DNA of 64,000 nt from Urechis unicinctus (lineage: Eukaryota; Annelida; Polychaeta; Xenopneusta; Urechidae), in NCBI GenBank assembly GCA_034190875.2, contig CM067354.1, positions 44,835,258 through 44,899,257 on the forward strand, given 5' to 3'. Shown piece by piece: positions 29,713 through 42,364 of this stretch (its first letter is position 1; each line of letters begins with the position of its first letter). The notes below the pieces were generated by a model. It worked only from the letters and a program-made list of their open reading frames with translations. It searched no databases and was not told the origin of the DNA. A program made the translations under genes and the position numbers.

Positions 29713-30960
29713 ATGGAAAGAAAAGGTGGTAGAGGTGAGAAGAAACGGGCCAGGATGGGTGTTGAGAAAACACCTGACCATTCCCGGGCCAGACCCACCC
29801 CTAAGAAAGCCCGCCATTCCACCCGTGTTCGAGCTCTCAGGGATATCCTCAACGACTGTCCCTTGGAAGAGGTTGAACAGACGCCTGTGGTTGATGAAGA
29901 GAGGCAACAGCAGGAGAAGCATGAGAGAGTTGTTGTAGCTAACCAGAAGATGGTGATGGGGAGTTTGACTTTGATGGTCACCCCACAAACAGCACCCAGT
30001 GCCCGCTGGGGACACAGTCTCAGTATGCTGGCCGACGGGGAAGCCGTTATGATCGGGGGTCAGGGGGACAAACACATGTTCTGTAAAGACTCTATCTGGA
30101 TTATCAATGTCAATACGAATGGATGGAAGGCTCTCGAGACATCATCCGAGGGTCCTAAACCAGAGGCCAGAATGGGGCATACAGCCGTGTACGATCACAC
30201 GGTGCGCTGTGTGTATTTGTATGGGGGATCTAAGCTGAAGAAGTGGTACAGCGATATGCATGTTTTGGACACGGATGACTGGAAATGGACCATGGTCAAG
30301 GCGAGCGGCCGGGCACCCACACGCGCTTACCACACCTGTAACCTCTATCGACACGAGTTGTGGATCTTTGGCGGAGTTTTTCCCAACCCCGACCCTCAAC
30401 CCGACGGCTGTAGTAACAACATACAGGTATATAGCCCTATAGAAGAAAACTGGTACTCTCCAATTGTCATGGGTGACAAACCAACGGCGCGGTCGGGACA
30501 TTCCGCCACTCGTCTGGGGGATAAACTCGTCGTATTTGGTGGCTGGGATGCTCCACAGTGCTTCAACGACCTTCACATCCTCGACCTGTGTATCGTCGAG
30601 TGGTCACAACCAAATACACTAGGAGCGCCCCCATCTCCTCGCAGCTGGCATGGCGCATGCGTACTCACTGGCAACCGTATGCTGGTTTCTGGTGGATACA
30701 ATGGGAATAATGCCTTGAATGATTGCTTCATATTTAACATTGACACGCGATGCTGGACTGAGGTAGGCATCGAGCAGTCTCTGACCGCCCGAGCTGGACA
30801 CGCCGTGATGTACCAACCGTACAAACAGAAGAATGGCAAGCGAGATCAGGTCCTCGTCTTCGGGGGCGGCGATAATGAAGGGAAATTCTTCAAGGATCAG
30901 TTTACCATGATGATCCCCTTTGAGACGGACTCTGTCCTCAGTTTGTCGGCCTCTGTTTGA
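29713..30960 (+). CDS. Six-kelch-repeat protein (RABEPK-like architecture)
   Basis: A 415-residue protein from one coding exon. The ATG lies two bases after a good acceptor, ATATCTTTCAG|AA, so at least one upstream non-coding exon exists. Residues 1-45 are basic, with KKRAR and KKAR clusters that could direct nuclear import. Residues 95-400 form six kelch blades with the hallmark double Gly at 115, 171, 220, 276, 327 and 384, each followed by the conserved Trp about 25-30 residues later. A complete six-blade propeller suggests a protein-interaction scaffold. The overall layout recalls RABEPK and related kelch-only proteins, but the basic N-terminus is different, so no symbol is given. Confidence 0.9.
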   Translation: MERKGGRGEKKRARMGVEKTPDHSRARPTPKKARHSTRVRALRDILNDCPLEEVEQTPVVDEERQQQEKHERVVVANQKMVMGSLTLMVTPQTAPSARWGHSLSMLADGEAVMIGGQGDKHMFCKDSIWIINVNTNGWKALETSSEGPKPEARMGHTAVYDHTVRCVYLYGGSKLKKWYSDMHVLDTDDWKWTMVKASGRAPTRAYHTCNLYRHELWIFGGVFPNPDPQPDGCSNNIQVYSPIEENWYSPIVMGDKPTARSGHSATRLGDKLVVFGGWDAPQCFNDLHILDLCIVEWSQPNTLGAPPSPRSWHGACVLTGNRMLVSGGYNGNNALNDCFIFNIDTRCWTEVGIEQSLTARAGHAVMYQPYKQKNGKRDQVLVFGGGDNEGKFFKDQFTMMIPFETDSVLSLSASV

Positions 30961-31009
30961 GGAGTGAGTGACTTCCTGTCACTATGACAGTGTTTCCATA
31001 TCTATACTT

Positions 31010-31015
31010 AATAAA
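31010..31015 (+). terminator. Polyadenylation signal of the kelch gene
   Basis: AATAAA 50 bp after the stop codon. A second AATAAA at 31231-31236 is an alternative. Confidence 0.6.
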
Positions 31016-31239
31016 CAGGCAGCTCTCTATATCCATGCATGATATGTTCTGTAGATTCTGTTCTTGTTAATTTGTAGACAACGTTGATTGAGTATTAACT
31101 GCATATCGTTACTAACAAACGTTATTTGGTAAAATGATGTCTGAATTACAAGCCACACTATAACGAAGCGGTTAATGTTACACATCAAAACAACTTTAAA
31201 AATTAATCTTGCAAGTGCATGTCTTTGATAAATAAAATC

Positions 31240-32241
31240 TTTCAGTGAGCCTTTCTTAATTTAGTCTAGTTTGACTTCCCACAAATATTTCCTGTCATGT
31301 TCCAGCAACAGATGCCAATCCTTACTTTATGGAAGTCTCTGAGATGAGGAATTTCGAAGGTAATTGTACAGTCTGTATAATATATTTACCAAGACTGAGT
31401 CGCTTGAGGCTGTATTTATATATTGCCATAACAAACAGCTTGTGAAAGCTGTCTATTGAACACCATACTCTACCTTGTGATTACACAGGAAATGTTAGCC
31501 TCCCTCAGGTACAAAAGATTCAACTCCGCTGTTTTCTCGGAGAGACGGCATTGAATCTAATCCGGAAGGTTGAACAAAAACAAATAGCGGTTCTATAAAT
31601 GCGGTGTATGTCCCAGTAGAGCGGCATGATGGTCAATGAAAACATCATTACAGCCAGCACACAGCCCGAGGCAATTCATTTGTGATATGCTATCTAATAA
31701 TATTAAACGCATTGATCGCTGCGAAGTACAAAGGAAGAATGGGAAGGCCTCGACTCCGTACTGCTACACTGTCACTGAGGCTTGTTACACACCGTACTCG
31801 CAAACGTGTGTAATACAAGAAAAGGTTTAAAAAAAGCGTTCGCGTTGCTAAATTCCCTTGGTGTTTCATGACCGCGCTGTAATCTGGTAATCCATTCTTC
31901 ACAACTTAACCACTGAGAGCACGCGAGCCGTTGGGAGGTGTGAGTAATGCGTAACTTGATATCCGCACTCTCTTGACATATCTTATTACAAATACTTAAC
32001 TAACTCACATACTTCCTTTATCATTCTCATCATATCCTGCCTCTCGCTCTCTCTTTCTATCTCTTTCTTTCTCTCACTCTCTGTAGAAAACACCGGAAGC
32101 TATTTCTGCCAACTTGTATGCAGCAAAAATACCTGCATGCCGCCGCATCTCAACAAGGTCCCGATCTCCTTGCGCATCGGCTTCTGCGCAGGCTAGGATT
32201 CGCCTCTGCACCACATAGATCGTTTTGGGGCAAATATGGGC
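31240..32241. other. Non-coding region with a dispersed repeat
   Basis: A CT-rich tract lies at 32040-32082. The block 32163-32205 (CGATCTCCTTGCGCATCGGC and following) matches 55098-55142 closely, so it is a piece of a dispersed repeat. Confidence 0.45.
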
Positions 32242-32353
32242 TGTTAGGTGAACCGAGTAGAGATGCGATTAATACCACAGACACGCGACTTGCGTAGTTT
32301 ATTATGTCACAACAAGCAACAAGAAGAAGTCAAACAAGACCGGGAACGTAACA
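32242..32353 (-). repeat. 3' LTR
   Basis: 112 bp, TG...CA, matching 36599-36691. It carries a ~19-bp insertion relative to the 5' LTR near its outer end (AAGTCAAACAAGACCGGG). LTRs this short are unusual but known in Ty3 elements. Confidence 0.85.
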
Positions 32354-32364
32354 CCCCCCTTTCC
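32354..32364 (-). other. Polypurine tract
   Basis: The minus strand reads GGAAAGGGGGG directly before the 3' LTR (TGTTACG). Confidence 0.75.
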
Positions 32365-32412
32365 AAAGAGAAGCTTTAAGATGGAGCTATATAATGAAAA
32401 CAGAATTGTCAG

Positions 32413-33640
32413 TTATGCATAAATCAGTTTATCTGGAGGTCTATCAGTTCGACCCGAACGTGTAATGACTGGCTCTGTTGGTGATGGAGTTTTGGCCTTT
32501 TCAGCTGGAGTTGACTGTAGAATTGATTTAGTCGGACCGGTCAGTTGACTGGCAAATAATAGGCTGTCTGGTGCAGAGTTTGGAATAGTTATAGGGGTCA
32601 AACTCAAAGATGGAGCTTTAGAACTGCGTAAATATTGTCTGTTGCGTTTGAATATTTTCCCAGCAGGCGTGGTCACTTCGTATGTCCGGTGACCTAGATC
32701 TTTCGACACTGTTGCTGGGAGCCATTCACGCTTTCCTGATTCTATGGGTTGCATCCTCACATTATCTCTTATGTGAAGCGGTGTCAGCACTCTGCGATCA
32801 TCGTAGCGGTGAGACATCATGGCTTTCCGATCATCTTGAAGAGACCTAGTTTCCATGTGGCCACTTGTTGGGGTAAGCAGTTTTGAGTTCATGGGAATGT
32901 CACCTCTGGTACGGCGACCAAAGAGTCTCTGAACAGGGCTCGATTCCACGCCTTCAGTTGGCGTGTTACGGTGATTAAGCAATCCTAAGTATGGATCATC
33001 CCCTGATCTTTTGCATTTAAGCATCAACCGCTTGGCAATCTTGACTGCGGCTTCAGCGGCACCGTTTGCCCTGCTGTTACCAGGAGCTGATGTGACGCGC
33101 TTGAATCCCCACTTCTGAGCGAAGATCTTGAATTTCGACGAGGTGTATTGAGTTCCATTGTCGCTCACAAGCACATCTGGGATACCATGTCTGGCAAACT
33201 GCATTTTTATTTTGGTTATAACAATTTCAGATGTAATATCTGGTAGATAGTCAAGTTCGAAGAATTTGCTATAGTAGTCCACCGAGATGAGGTATTTTCG
33301 ACCTTCTACTTCGAAAATGTCCGTCCCAACCTTTTGCCAAGGTCTGTCAGGTACTTCGTGAACCATCAATGGCTCAGGTGCTTGCTGGTCTGGCATTGAG
33401 GCACAAGTGTCACTGCATTCGATTAACTGGCGGATTTCTGCCGGCATGCCTGGCCAGAACACTAGCTCGCGTGCACGGCACAAGCAAGAGTTTATTCCCA
33501 TATGTCCAGTATGCAGGCGCTGCTTAATGTCCTTGCAGAGTGTCATTGGAATCACAATGCGTTCCCCTCGAAATACAATTCCATCCTGGAGGGAGAATTC
33601 ATCTCTGTGATGGTAGTATGGAACAAGGTTTTTCTGCAGT
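32413..33640 (-). pseudogene. Integrase of the Ty3 element
   Basis: The frame is open from about 33640 to 32413; numbering here starts at the in-frame GTG at 33555. An HHCC zinc domain (H15, H18, C48, C51) is followed by the catalytic core with D79 (GTDIFE), D132 (SDNGTQY) and E168 (NGAAEAAVK), the D-D-35-E spacing of retroviral-type integrases. The C-terminal ~150 residues are basic and proline/serine rich, with a RYDDRR...VRMQPI...YEVTTPAGKIFKRN stretch typical of the chromatin/DNA-binding tail. The domain itself looks intact, but a one-base shift in an A-rich run at about 33640 separates it from RNase H. Confidence 0.88.
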
Positions 33641-33648
33641 TTTTCTTT

Positions 33649-34250
33649 TTATGGCCATACACACAGGATCACAGTGATGAGGTCCTGAAGAGTCGAATCA
33701 CGAGATGTGTGATCTCGGATTGTAGCCAGTTTCTCTGGGCTAATTGGCACATAAGTCAACATGTTTACATCACATGGCTCATGCTTAGGACATTCTGAGA
33801 ATGGAGCTCGAGATAGAGTGTCAGGGAGTACCATATCTGCTCCTGGCTTATACAACAGATATACATCGTATCTGCTTATTATTTTCATCATCATGAGCTG
33901 CAGACGTTTTGGGATGTCTCTCAAGGGCTTCTTCCACAAGGAGCTGAGAGGTTTGTGGTCGTTTTCAATGATCACTGGACGACCGTAAGTATACTGGTCG
34001 AAATGTTCGAGACCGTAGATTACACTGAGACATTCCTTTTCAATCTGCGCAAAGTTCTTTTCGGCAGGTGTCATAGTTCTCGAAGCGTACGCGATCGGCA
34101 CGTCTTCTTGTAGCAAGACTGCTCCAAGACCGTGACTTGAGGCATCAGTTTGTAGCGCTAATGGAGCTCTCTCGGATCATAGTGTCTCAAAAGAGGAGCT
34201 TCACATGTCATCTTCTTGATCTGACAAAATGCATCGTCATGGACTTTGCT
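33649..34250 (-). pseudogene. RNase H domain of the Ty3 element
   Basis: The frame 34116-33649 contains YASRTMTPAEKNFAQIEKEC, then TYGRPVIIENDHKPL and ADMVLPDTLSRAP, the canonical Ty3 RNase H sequence. It is joined upstream to RT through a frame break and stop between 34116 and 34251, and downstream to integrase by another shift near 33640. Confidence 0.85.
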
Positions 34251-35075
34251 TCACTCGAATTTCGCATCTTTATGAGTGAGCTCTCGCAGAGGAGTAGCAA
34301 CTTCTGATAGGTGAGGAAGAAAACGCGAGAGGTATTGTACAGTGCCACAAAAACGGCGTACTCCAGATGCATCCTGAGGCTTAGGCATATCCTGAATGGC
34401 CTTTCCCTTTGAAGGATCTGCTTTTATTCCATTTGGAGAAAACACATGACCATGTAGGGTCATCTCTGATGTACGTAGCTGGAATTTGTCTGGTGACTTG
34501 TTGAGCTTTATACCTTTGGCTCGGCATGTTTGTAAGAGGTTTTCCAGTTGGCTATCATGATGGGCATCGTCTTTGCCCATCAGAGCGATGTCATCAGCGA
34601 TGCAAGTGACACCAGGCACAGACTCTAGTACTTGCGCTATGTGTCGCTGGAAGATTTCGCCAGAGACGCTTAATCCAAAAGGTACTCGAAGCCAACGGAA
34701 TCTGCCCCATGGGGTGATCATACATGTCAGGAGACTAGAATCATCTTCAAGTTCCAGATGCCAGTAAGCGCTGGTAACGTCCAGCTTGGAGAATACTTTG
34801 GAGTCACTAAATTTATCGAGAATATCATCCACTACAGGCAGTTGGTAGTGCTCCCTCATGAGGGCCTGATTCAGAGGACCAGGATCTATACAGATCCTCA
34901 CCTGTCCTTTCTTCTTTCTGGCGATCGCCATCTGGCTGACCCATTCAGTTGGTTCATCAACTGGCGCCAATACACCGAATTCGACAAGTCGCTGTAATTC
35001 CGCTCTCACCTCGTCTTGGATCGCGAACGGAATTAGCCTTGCAGGTAAGACTCTAGATCTATTGTCTGGTTTCAT
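34251..35075 (-). pseudogene. Reverse transcriptase of the Ty3 element
   Basis: A 274-codon frame with RT motifs in order: VRICIDPGPLNQAL, KLDVTSAYWHLEL (97-109), VPFGLSVSGEIFQ (131-143), CIADDIALMG with the catalytic Asp pair at 161-162, LHGHVFSPNGIKADPSK, and the thumb RRFCGTVQYLSRFLPH. IADD replaces the commoner YxDD. It overlaps the protease frame by 17 bp in another frame, so a shift is needed to make a polyprotein. It uses element RNA as template inside virus-like particles. Confidence 0.92.
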
Positions 35076-35463
35076 GTAACGTGACTTTTCCAGGTAGCTT
35101 TCCTAGCTCCCCATCGAATACATCAGCATACTTCGTCGTGATGTCTTCTACACTGAGTGAAGAGATGTTAAAACTGTGACTGTTCACTGAAATTAAGTTC
35201 ATATCCAGGAGAGTTTCTATACCAAGAAGACATGTGTAGCCTTTAGGCATGACAGTATAAGTCACATGGTGAGTTGTGTTGGTAGCTACATTTAAGACAT
35301 CGGTTGTAACTTCGCCAATTGGAATACACTTTTCTCCAACCCAAGCCTGGAGACGACGTGTGCAAGGCTTGATGTTGCAGGGATCTAGGTATTCACTTGT
35401 GATAATGTTGGTTTCTGCCCCACTGTCAAGTTGGAAGCCTATCTCATGAGAGTTAACAACCAT
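35059..35463 (-). pseudogene. Aspartic protease of the Ty3 element
   Basis: 134 codons with FQLDSGAETNIIT, the retropepsin active site in DSGA form, and later CLLGIETLLDMNLI. It directly follows the zinc knuckles and ends at LPGKVTLHETRQ just inside the RT frame. Confidence 0.85.
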
Positions 35464-36367
35464 TATTGCAAAAAGCCTCCGGCCATTGGACTTGAGAGAT
35501 CCAATCCAATGTCCGTCATCTGAATTCTCTGGATCGACAACCAGTGAGTGGACTTTTCCATCTCTAGACTGATGGAAACTCTTGAACGAGGTACCACACT
35601 TGAGTGCGAAGTGGTTCTTGTTGCCACACTTCCGGCAGGCTTTGCCCCAGGCAGGGCACTGTTCCTTGTCGCGAGGATGACTTTGACCACAAAACTTACA
35701 ATGGCTGAGAATTTGTGGCCTAGACTGAGATGGCCAAGGTTTTCGAGAGACTACACCTTTTGATGTGGCATATCATTGAGGTAGTTTCGACTTTATGGCC
35801 TGGACTTTCTCTGTTACTTACTCGGCCTCCCTGGACATTTTCTTCATTTGGTGCTTTGAATACTCGAAATTCCTTGCAGTTTTTATTGCACTGTCTAGTG
35901 AGTTGTGCACCCTCATTCAGCAATTTCTCCCTGATTGACTTTGAATTTGTCCCAAATACGATTCTGTCCCTGATCATTTCATTGGAATTTGAAAAGGCAC
36001 ATTCCTTCGCCTGCATTCGGAGATCAGTAACGAAGTCTTCTATCCCTTCCTCAGGGCCTTGTGTTCTGCAGTGAAATTTATATCTTGCAAACACGGGATT
36101 CGCAGTCGGAGTCACATGATTTTTGAATTTTGTGTACAATGTTGTTAGGGACTTTTTCTCTACATTTGTTAGTGTCCAAGTATTGTAGATATCTCTCCCT
36201 CTCTCACCTGACCACAGTAAGAGGTACTTGCATTTTACCGCTTCTGGCTTATCGGCTAATGGGCCGTCGAAGACAAGTTCCGCGTGCTTGTGGAATCGTT
36301 TCCACGCATCTGGCGAATTTAAAGAGTCCCAATTCATGCAGGGAAACTGTAACCCTAGACCTTCCAT
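35464..36367 (-). pseudogene. Gag of the Ty3 element, frameshifted
   Basis: ATG at 36367 opens a capsid-like frame (WKRFHKHAELVFDG, GRDIYNTWTL, EEGIEDFVTDLR) that ends out of frame at 35720. The nucleocapsid region appears in another frame: two zinc knuckles, CKFCGQSHPRDKEQC and CRKCGNKNHFALKC, at about 35705-35600. At least one shift lies near 35720-35760. Confidence 0.85.
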
Positions 36368-36586
36368 AATGACAATTCAATTTGACAGATTGAGCAGAGG
36401 TGTTTCAGAACCGGCAGTCTGTATACTACTAGACAAGAATACACGTGCAGCCGCTGAGTGATAATGGAGAAGATTGATTCCGCGCAAAGACAAAGACATA
36501 CGTTCAAACGATGTCGAGAGGAATAGAGTGAAATATTGTTCTTACAAATTGCTCTATAGTGAGCATGTACTCAAGTACAGGTTCTT

Positions 36587-36598
36587 CCGCTGCCACCA
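36587..36598 (-). other. Primer-binding site, tRNA-Leu type
   Basis: The minus strand reads TGGTGGCAGCGG directly after the 5' LTR end (...CCTAACA), complementary to the last 12 bases of animal tRNA-Leu (AAG/TAA) with CCA. Homology stops after 12 bases. Confidence 0.75.
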
Positions 36599-36691
36599 TG
36601 TTAGGTGAACCGAGTAGAGATGCGATTAATACCACAGGCACGCGACTTGCGTAGTTTATTATGTCACAACCAGCAACAAGAAAACGTAACA
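36599..36691 (-). repeat. 5' LTR
   Basis: 93 bp; on the plus strand TGTTAGGTGAACC ... AACGTAACA. Apart from the indel noted for the 3' LTR the two copies differ by very few bases, so the insertion is fairly young. Confidence 0.85.
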
Positions 36692-36881
36692 CGGGCCATT
36701 ACGCGAGGAAATATTGATACGAATTTTCAACTCTTAAATGTTACAAAAATATTTTCTACTGTGTTCAATTAGAAGAATAATATACATATTGTTATGAAAA
36801 TTTTTCAGTAGGCCCAAAATGAGGCATTTATCGGAAAAAATAGTTCCGCGGACGTTTCATGGCCGTCTAGCGTTTCTAAAA

Positions 36882-37082
36882 ATGGCGGCAGTCAGATGTG
36901 AAGACGAATTCGTTATCGAAAATCGTCTGAAAAAAGTAATAGAGAGTTGCAAGCCGGGATTGGAAATGACAGACAAGCAGCGAGAGTGTTAGGAGAAGTT
37001 GTTCTTGGGAAACGACGATGTTGCTTATCTACCAACGGGGTATGGGAAAAGCCTGATATACCATTTGCTCCCAGATTTTGCT
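36882..37082 (+). pseudogene. RecQ-like helicase N-terminal fragment
   Basis: From ATG 36882 the plus frame reads MAAVRCEDEFVIENRL, then an in-frame TAG after DKQREC, then EKLFLGNDDVAYLPTGYGKS and LIYHLLPDF. PTGYGKS is the Walker A motif of RecQ-type DEAD-box helicases, and the preceding text is the normal Q-motif-side context. It ends in a C-rich run, after which the phrase AAAAAAGTAATAGAGAGTT repeats (37117), a local duplication. Only the first ~65 residues are present, so it is a retro- or transposon-borne fragment or dead 5' exon. Confidence 0.6.
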
Positions 37083-37914
37083 GCCCCACCCCCAACCCCC
37101 ACCCCCCCCACGTGTGAAAAAAGTAATAGAGAGTTACAAGCCGGTATTCACATGTTTTATGGAAAAAAATAAAAAGACACACAACCAACAAAATTTGCCA
37201 AAATTTAACACTTGTGACTGCAGGGCCTTGGTTATATAACCTAAATAACTGCAGCGTATAAAGCAAAGAAAGTACATAATCAAAGACATCAAAATGCTGC
37301 CTTTGTGGACAGTAAACACAGATTTATTTCCCACAGAAGGGCTTACTTCCGAGCTTCACCGATAAGCTCCATTCATGTTGACCATTCATGTTTGTTTATG
37401 TTTGACGCGCGCTGCTTGTTATCGACAGGTCATAACTTAAAACCGGGTCAAATCGCATGCGCTCCGTTAACTATTGCAGAGATGTTATGTTAGCATAACG
37501 TCAAACATGTCTGCCATGGAGAGTGAACAACCCCCATATGTTTTGGGAAGCTACTTATATATTGAGAAATTGTATAAGCAACTGGTATTGTGCAAGCAGC
37601 TCTTTCACTCATGCATTCATCTAATTCCCTTCTCGATAAAGCCAAAAACACTTACCTTCGAAAAATATGCATAAAACATACAAGAAATGGGCTGTGCTAA
37701 AAGCTGTGGACGAGAACATATTGTGGTAATCCCACTCCCGCAGCACACGCTCAGTTGGAATGATGTTAGGATGGAATATCCAACGCCTGTATTTCCGCCT
37801 GAAACCGGTTTTGATCGGGTAGTATTTCACGTAGGGAATAGGCCGGGATTGGCTGTGGGTTAAACTTACTGTGGTGATGAAATGGTACACCAAGCAAAGA
37901 TCAGATAATCGTGT
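37083..37914. other. Non-coding, with a repeated ATG-containing motif
   Basis: CGTCAAACATGTCTGCCATG, followed by GAGAGTG, at 37498-37524 recurs exactly at 55183-55209. A plus frame continues from it to 37674 but has no recognisable domain. Otherwise nothing is supported. Confidence 0.4.
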
Positions 37915-38304
37915 ATACAAATACATACATACATACATACATACATACATACATACATACATACATACATACATACATACATACATACATACATACATAC
38001 ATACATACATACATACATACATACATACATACATACATACATACATACATACATACGCACGCACGCACGCGCATACATACAGACAGACAGACAGACATAC
38101 ATACATACATACATACATACATACATACATACATACATACATACATACATACATACATACATACATACATACATACATACATACATACATACATACATAC
38201 ATACGCACGCACGCACGCACAGACAGACACACAGACAGACACACAGACACACAGACACACAGACAGACAGACAGACAGACATACATACATACATACATAC
38301 ATTT
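37915..38304. repeat. TACA tetranucleotide microsatellite, ~390 bp
   Basis: An almost pure (TACA)n array with interruptions of GCAC, ACAG and ACAC type near 38056 and 38204-38280. Long reading frames through it on both strands are artefacts of the repeat. Confidence 0.98.
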
Positions 38305-38389
38305 TGTTATATTGAAACTCTCACTTGGACTACTGTAGCAAGGATATGGTGATACAATAGCTCTCATCCTTCCCCGAACTGTTGTAGTT

Positions 38390-39745
38390 AACATTTGATT
38401 ATGCAATAGCTCTCATCCTGTTCTGGACTGCTCAAATAAACATTTGTCAATGCAACAATTTTCATCCTCCTCTAGACTGTTCAAGTAATGGTTTGTTTAT
38501 ACATTAGCTCTCATCCTTGTCTTGACAGTTCGACAGTATACAATATCTCTCATCCTGCTGGATTGCACTAGTAAACATTAGTTTATACAATAACACCCAT
38601 TCTTCTCTGGACTGTTCTTTTCAACATTTGGTTATACAATATGTCTCTTCCATCTCTAAGATCTCTTCCTTCTCTGGACTGTTCTATCAAACACTTAGTT
38701 ACACATTAGGTCTCATCCTTCTCTGGACTGTTCGAGTATACTTATGGTTGTACTATATCTCTCATCTTTCTCTGGATTGTTCAAGTAAACATTTGTTGAT
38801 AATGTAATACAAAACATTTGGTTATACAATAGCTCTTATCCTTCTAAGGACTGTTCTAGTAAATTTTTGGATGTACTATAGCGCTCATCCTGCTCTGGAA
38901 TGTTCTAATAACATTTGGTTATACAACAGCTTTCATCCTTCTCTGGATTGTTATAATCAATATTTTGTTATACAATTGCTCTCAACCTTTTCTGGATTGT
39001 TCTAATAAACATTTGGTTATGTAATCGCTCTCGTCCGCTCCAGAGAATATACGGTTTTACATTTACATAACTCTCATCTTTCTCTGGACTCTTCTATACA
39101 ATAGCTCCCATCATTCTCTGGACTGATCTGTTAAACATTTGGTTGTACCATAGCTCTCATACTCCTATGGAATGTTCAATAAACATTTCGTTATGCAATA
39201 GCTCTCATCCTTTTCTGGACTAAACATATGATCATACATTAACTCTCCTCCTTCTCGGAACACTATATAACCAGTCCGCGGATATGAAAAAGAGGAGATC
39301 ATCTAGTTAGAAACGAGATTCAGACCGAGATTCATTGCATACATTTTGTTATAAAATAGCTCTCTTCCTTCACTGGACTGTTCCAGGGAACTTTTGGTTG
39401 TGCAATAGCTCTCATACTTTCTTTGTACTGTTCAAGCTCTCATTGTTCTCTGGATTTTCCTACTAAATTTTTTGTTATCCATTAGCTCTCATCCTTTTCT
39501 GTGCTGTTCTGGTAAACATTTGGTTGTTCTATAGCTCTCATCCTTCCTTGACCTGTTCTAATAAACATTTGGTTGTACAATAGTTCTCATCCTTCTCTAA
39601 ACTATTCTTCTAGACCTTTGGTTACACAATAGCTCTCATCCTTCTCTGGACTACTCTAGATAGTTCTATTAAACATTTGATTATGCAATAGCTTTCATCT
39701 CTCTCTCTGGACTGTTCAAGTAAACCTTTGGTTATACAACAGACC
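38390..39745. repeat. ~49-bp degenerate minisatellite, about 27 copies
   Basis: The unit resembles AACATTTGGTTATACAATAG, then CTCTCATCCTTCTCTGGACT and GTTCTAGTA. Copies are well diverged. The same unit resumes at 43365-43715 and once near 44765. Confidence 0.9.
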
Positions 39746-40519
39746 TCATCTTATTATGTCTTCCAACGATAGTTTGACGCGCATGCGCTGTGTTGGAGGC
39801 TTAATGGGATCGATTTTTCCCGATTTTTCCCTTCATTTTCTACGACTATCTCCTCCATCACTACTGCAGTTACGAACATATGAATTATATGGTTGTAACA
39901 AGCAATTATCGTAGCATGGAATAGGCGACAAAAATACTTGTTTTCACCTTTTGTACTTTGTATAATGACATGTATTTTAGAGTATCTATCGTGATTTTTG
40001 CTACGAGTTCTCTCCTCGCTGATATCTCTGAAACGGCTGTATTTACGCACATGAAATTTTGTCAGTATTTAGAACTTGGCCTCGTGATAATGATTGTAAC
40101 AGAATTTTTAGCATTCACAGTAACAAAAAACAGTAAAAAGGGAGATTAGTTTCAAGGTTTTTCTACTGCAGCAGCTTAGCGCGCAGGCTAACTGCAGGTG
40201 CTGTTTAAGTAGGCCAAACCTTACGTAATCGACCAGAGCCATTCATTGCTTGCCTTGGCTGGGTTTGCATTGACTTGGCTAGGGGTCATGTCAAAACAGG
40301 CCAAACCTTACGTAATCGACCAGCAGCATTTATCACTTTCGTCGGCTCAATATTGACTTGGCAAAGGGTTCATGTCAAAAGATCTACGCGGCAGCAGCTT
40401 ATGACATCTATCTTAAAATAGTGCGCGTTACCAGCTTTTCTCGGTCCGTGTATACACTGTCTTTTTGTCTCAGCGACAGTGTGCACTGGATGTCCCCGTG
40501 CAATCAAAGTGGGTATATA
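39746..40519. repeat. Dispersed-repeat block
   Basis: GGCCAAACCTTACGTAATCG occurs at about 40212 and 40298 and again near 42749. Phrases CTATCTTAAAATAGTGCGCG (about 40408) and related text recur at 43124. Confidence 0.6.
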
Positions 40520-41300
<781 letters not shown>

Positions 41301-41334
41301 ATTTTTGTTTAGAGATAATATTGTTTGTGTTAAA

Positions 41335-41425
41335 TTGTTGGTACCGTAATGCTGGTCGTCCAAGCTTGCCGTTGGAAGACATGCCGTTGGCGCTTGTGCC
41401 AACTCTAATTAGGCCAAACCTACAA
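41335..41425. repeat. Dispersed repeat copy
   Basis: Phrases GCTGGTCGTCCAAGCTTGCC, GGAAGACATGCCGTTGGCGC and AGGCCAAACCT recur at 42672-42775 and 43289-43360. Confidence 0.8.
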
Positions 41426-41435
41426 GTGTGTGTGT

Positions 41436-42364
<929 letters not shown>

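Larger units (their letters stand above)
32242..36691 (-). mobile_element. Ty3/Gypsy LTR retrotransposon, nearly complete, frameshifted
   Basis: Minus-strand element of about 4.45 kb: 5' LTR 36691-36599, primer site, gag, protease, RT, RNase H, integrase, polypurine tract, 3' LTR 32353-32242. Flanks give GCCCG upstream and GCCCA downstream, a 5-bp target duplication with one mismatch. The domain order with integrase last and an IADD-type RT motif place it in Ty3/Gypsy, near the Mag/K02A2.6-like group (established family knowledge, not tested). Several frameshifts make this copy inactive. Confidence 0.9.

Noticed and set aside
37871-38406. Long open frames on both strands (MYVC/THTYI repeats)
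   Set aside because: They are translations of a TACA microsatellite in several frames, with no coding signal.
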